Shown one piece after another: positions 12,566 to 14,447 of a DNA stretch of 14,447 nt (position 1 is the first letter of the stretch; each line of letters starts with the position of its first letter). The translations under genes and the position numbers were made by a program. The notes under the pieces were generated by a model, which searched no databases, was not told where the DNA came from, and saw nothing but the letters and a program-made list of their open reading frames with translations. Origin of the DNA: Betaproteobacteria bacterium (GTDB lineage: Bacteria > Pseudomonadota > Gammaproteobacteria > Burkholderiales > Rhodocyclaceae); the NCBI GenBank assembly GCA_028065725.1, contig JAPTVL010000277.1, positions 1-14,447 on the forward strand. Direction: 5' to 3'.

Positions 12566-14447
12566 TTAGGCCATGGTCCGCACCCGCGCCTGGGCCTCGC
12601 GCAAGTGCCGGCCGGCGACGCGGAGCTCCCGCGGCGGTGCCCCGCGGCATTCCTCCAAAGCCAGGATCGCCGCCTTCTTGCATAGCAGTTCCAAACCCGC
12701 GCCGGTCCAGCCCTCGGTGCTCTCCGCAAACTCGCCGAAATCCACGTCGCTCTCCAGGGTCAGGCCTTCGGCATGGATCTCCAGGATCTGGCGCCGTTCG
12801 TCCAGATCCGGCAGCGGCAACTCGAGCACATAATCGAAGCGGCCTGCGCGCAGCAGCGCGGGCTCCATTAGGTCTGGCCGATTGGTCGCCCCCAGCACCA
12901 CCACCCCGAGCGAACCGTGCAGATCATCGAGTTCGCGGAACAGCTGGCTGACCAGGCGCGGGAACAAGCTCCCCGCCTCCTGGGCGGAGCGGGCGGGAAC
13001 CAGCGATTCGATTTCGTCGAAGAACAAAATGCAGGGGGAAGCCTGTTTGGCCCGTTTGAACACTTCGCGCAGGCCCTTTTCCGCCTCGCCGATCCATTTC
13101 GACAGCAGGCTGGGCTGGTCCACCGTGATCAGGGTGAGCCCCAGTTCTCCCGCCAGGGCGCGCGCCAGCATGGTTTTCCCGGTCCCCGAGGCGCCGGTGA
13201 GCAGCACCCCTTTCGGTGGATTGAACCGCGTGTGGCCGAAGAGCGCGCCACCTGCGCGGACGAGCTGCAGGATGGAGCTGAGGGTTCGCTTCGTCTCGGT
13301 GAGGCCGCCGATGTCCTTGAACGTGACCCGCGGCCGCTCCGCCAGGAACTCCCGGGTGGACGTGGGTTCCACCACCTTGAATGCGGCCAGAAAATCGTCG
13401 CGCAGGACCTGGAACGCCAGCGCATCCAGCTGGGGCTTCAGCTCCGCCTCGAAACGCACACGCGGGATCAGGCGGCGCAAGGCCACCATCCCCGCCTCTT
13501 TGCACAGGACCTCCAGATCGGCGCCGACGTAGCCGTGGGTGATCTCCGCGATCTGCTCCAGATCCACGTCGGATCCGAGCGGCATCCGCCGCGAATGGAT
13601 GCCCAGTATCTGCTGGCGCGCAGCCCGGTCCGGAACGCCGATCGCGATCTCGCGGTCAAAGCGTCCCGGTCGCCGCAACGCCGGGTCCACCAGCTCCGGC
13701 ATGTTGGTGGCGCCTATGACCACCACCGCGCCGCGCTCCACCAGACCATCCATCAACGCCAGAAGCTGCGCCACCACCCGCTTTTCCACATCGCCGACGA
13801 CTTGGGCGCGTTTCGGCGCGAGGGCGTCAAACTCGTCGAGGAAAATGATACTGGGCGCATTCCGCTTCGCTTCTTCAAAGATCTGGCGCAGCTTGGCCTC
13901 GCTCTCGCCGTAAAACTTGTGGATCACTTCCGGCCCGTTCACGTGGATGAAGTGCGCCCGCACTTCGCTGGAGACCGCCCTCGCGATGAGGGTCTTGCCC
14001 GTGCCCGGCGGCCCCGTCAGCAGAACGCCTTTGGGCGGATCAATTCCCAGAAGGCCGAAGATCTCGGGGAATTTCAGCGGCAACTCGACCATTTCCCGTA
14101 CCAGCGCCACCTCCCGTTCCAGGCCACCGATGTCCTCGTAGGAGACGCGATAGGCTTTTCCGGCGGAAGCCTCGGAAACCTTGAACGCGATGGCGGTGCT
14201 CGAAGAGATCAGCAGCGCCCCCCGCGGAGCGGCGCCCTCGACCGTGAACGCCCGCGGTCGTGCGCCGAGGAAGGTGACCTGCATTCGATCGCCGGGAACG
14301 ACCGGAACGCCGGCGAGGAGCTGGCGCAGGTGCGGGATCTCCTCGTCAGCGGGGACGGCGTGCCCGGCTTGCACCGGGGACAGCAGCAAGGACTCCGCCG
14401 CCTTGAACGGAATCTTTCGAACCGTCACCCACTCGTCCACTCCGATC
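12566..14447 (-). CDS. Cdc48/p97-type double AAA+ ATPase, 5' end beyond the window
   Basis: This is a hexameric-type unfoldase with two AAA modules. Numbering from the GTG at 14440, the first has Walker A GPPGTGKT (143-150), Walker B IIFLDEF (198-204), pore segment KFYGES and arginine-finger region RRPGRFDRE. The second has Walker A GASGTGKT (416-423), Walker B ILFFDEI (471-477) and LRAGRFDYV. Both sensor 1 asparagines (GATN) are present, so both modules look able to hydrolyse ATP. Before them is part of a Cdc48-like N domain (VTVRKIPFKAAESLLLSP onward). The frame stays open through GTG 14440 to the window edge (codons for I-G-V-D-E-W), so the gene probably starts outside. It is convergent with rnfB and has no evident link to it. 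Its substrate is unknown; bacterial members of this family are little studied. Confidence 0.9.
   Translation of the reverse strand, partial: IGVDEWVTVRKIPFKAAESLLLSPVQAGHAVPADEEIPHLRQLLAGVPVVPGDRMQVTFLGARPRAFTVEGAAPRGALLISSSTAIAFKVSEASAGKAYRVSYEDIGGLEREVALVREMVELPLKFPEIFGLLGIDPPKGVLLTGPPGTGKTLIARAVSSEVRAHFIHVNGPEVIHKFYGESEAKLRQIFEEAKRNAPSIIFLDEFDALAPKRAQVVGDVEKRVVAQLLALMDGLVERGAVVVIGATNMPELVDPALRRPGRFDREIAIGVPDRAARQQILGIHSRRMPLGSDVDLEQIAEITHGYVGADLEVLCKEAGMVALRRLIPRVRFEAELKPQLDALAFQVLRDDFLAAFKVVEPTSTREFLAERPRVTFKDIGGLTETKRTLSSILQLVRAGGALFGHTRFNPPKGVLLTGASGTGKTMLARALAGELGLTLITVDQPSLLSKWIGEAEKGLREVFKRAKQASPCILFFDEIESLVPARSAQEAGSLFPRLVSQLFRELDDLHGSLGVVVLGATNRPDLMEPALLRAGRFDYVLELPLPDLDERRQILEIHAEGLTLESDVDFGEFAESTEGWTGAGLELLCKKAAILALEECRGAPPRELRVAGRHLREAQARVRTMA

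Noticed and set aside
10876..12729. Very long open frame on the minus strand opposite rnfA and rnfB (about 617 codons)
   Set aside because: It is a high-GC shadow of two unmistakable genes, rich in His, Arg, Gln and Asp with no recognisable domain, and it runs into the AAA ATPase gene.

Overview
The window reads as a GC-rich proteobacterial chromosome segment. Betaproteobacteria is my best guess, from the look of the YjbE-type TerC, the CbbR-like LysR and the NosX-like ApbE; this is inference, not a database result. It holds a compact anaerobic energy-metabolism island flanked by unrelated genes. No tRNA, rRNA, CRISPR array or intact mobile element is visible, and no gap between genes exceeds about 170 bases.

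Layout. (1) Minus strand, 105-1923: a TerC/YjbE membrane protein and a CbbR-like LysR regulator. (2) A divergent control region, 1924-2089, with a perfect FNR/ANR-type palindrome placed where a class II activator should sit relative to a candidate -10 element. (3) Plus strand, 2090-5322: a four-gene 2-oxoacid:ferredoxin oxidoreductase operon in the order gamma-type, delta (2[4Fe-4S] ferredoxin), alpha, beta. It is followed by the N-terminal third to half of a second, different gamma subunit (5489-5758) that is cut off. (4) Plus strand, 5885-12483: a NosX/ApbE-type flavin transferase and a full Rnf complex in the order rnfC-D-G-E-A-B. Starts overlap or nearly overlap the preceding stops throughout, so this is one operon. 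(5) Minus strand, 12566 to the right edge: a double-AAA Cdc48/p97-type ATPase, convergent with rnfB and cut by the window edge.

How it may work together. The oxidoreductase would oxidise a 2-oxoacid and reduce ferredoxin. Rnf would oxidise that ferredoxin with NAD+ and pump ions, or run in reverse to make reduced ferredoxin. ApbE would attach FMN to RnfG and RnfD. The FNR-type site predicts anaerobic induction of the oxidoreductase operon, and the divergent LysR protein is the obvious candidate effector-sensing regulator.

Most notable points. The alpha subunit carries YPIRP instead of the usual YPITP. Counted from the best start, it has Arg31, Arg109, Asp112, Asp116 and Phe117, which as I recall are the substrate-site and switch-loop positions of Moorella oxalate oxidoreductase. 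The subunit sizes and order also fit that enzyme, with its fused gamma-delta chain split in two. The competing reading is a five-subunit pyruvate:ferredoxin oxidoreductase of the Hydrogenobacter porEDABG type that has lost an intact porG. The Rnf complex is also unusual: clostridial-style gene order, an RnfE lacking one expected cluster-ligand cysteine, an RnfA with an extra N-terminal domain of about 80 residues, and an RnfB whose last ferredoxin motif has altered spacing.
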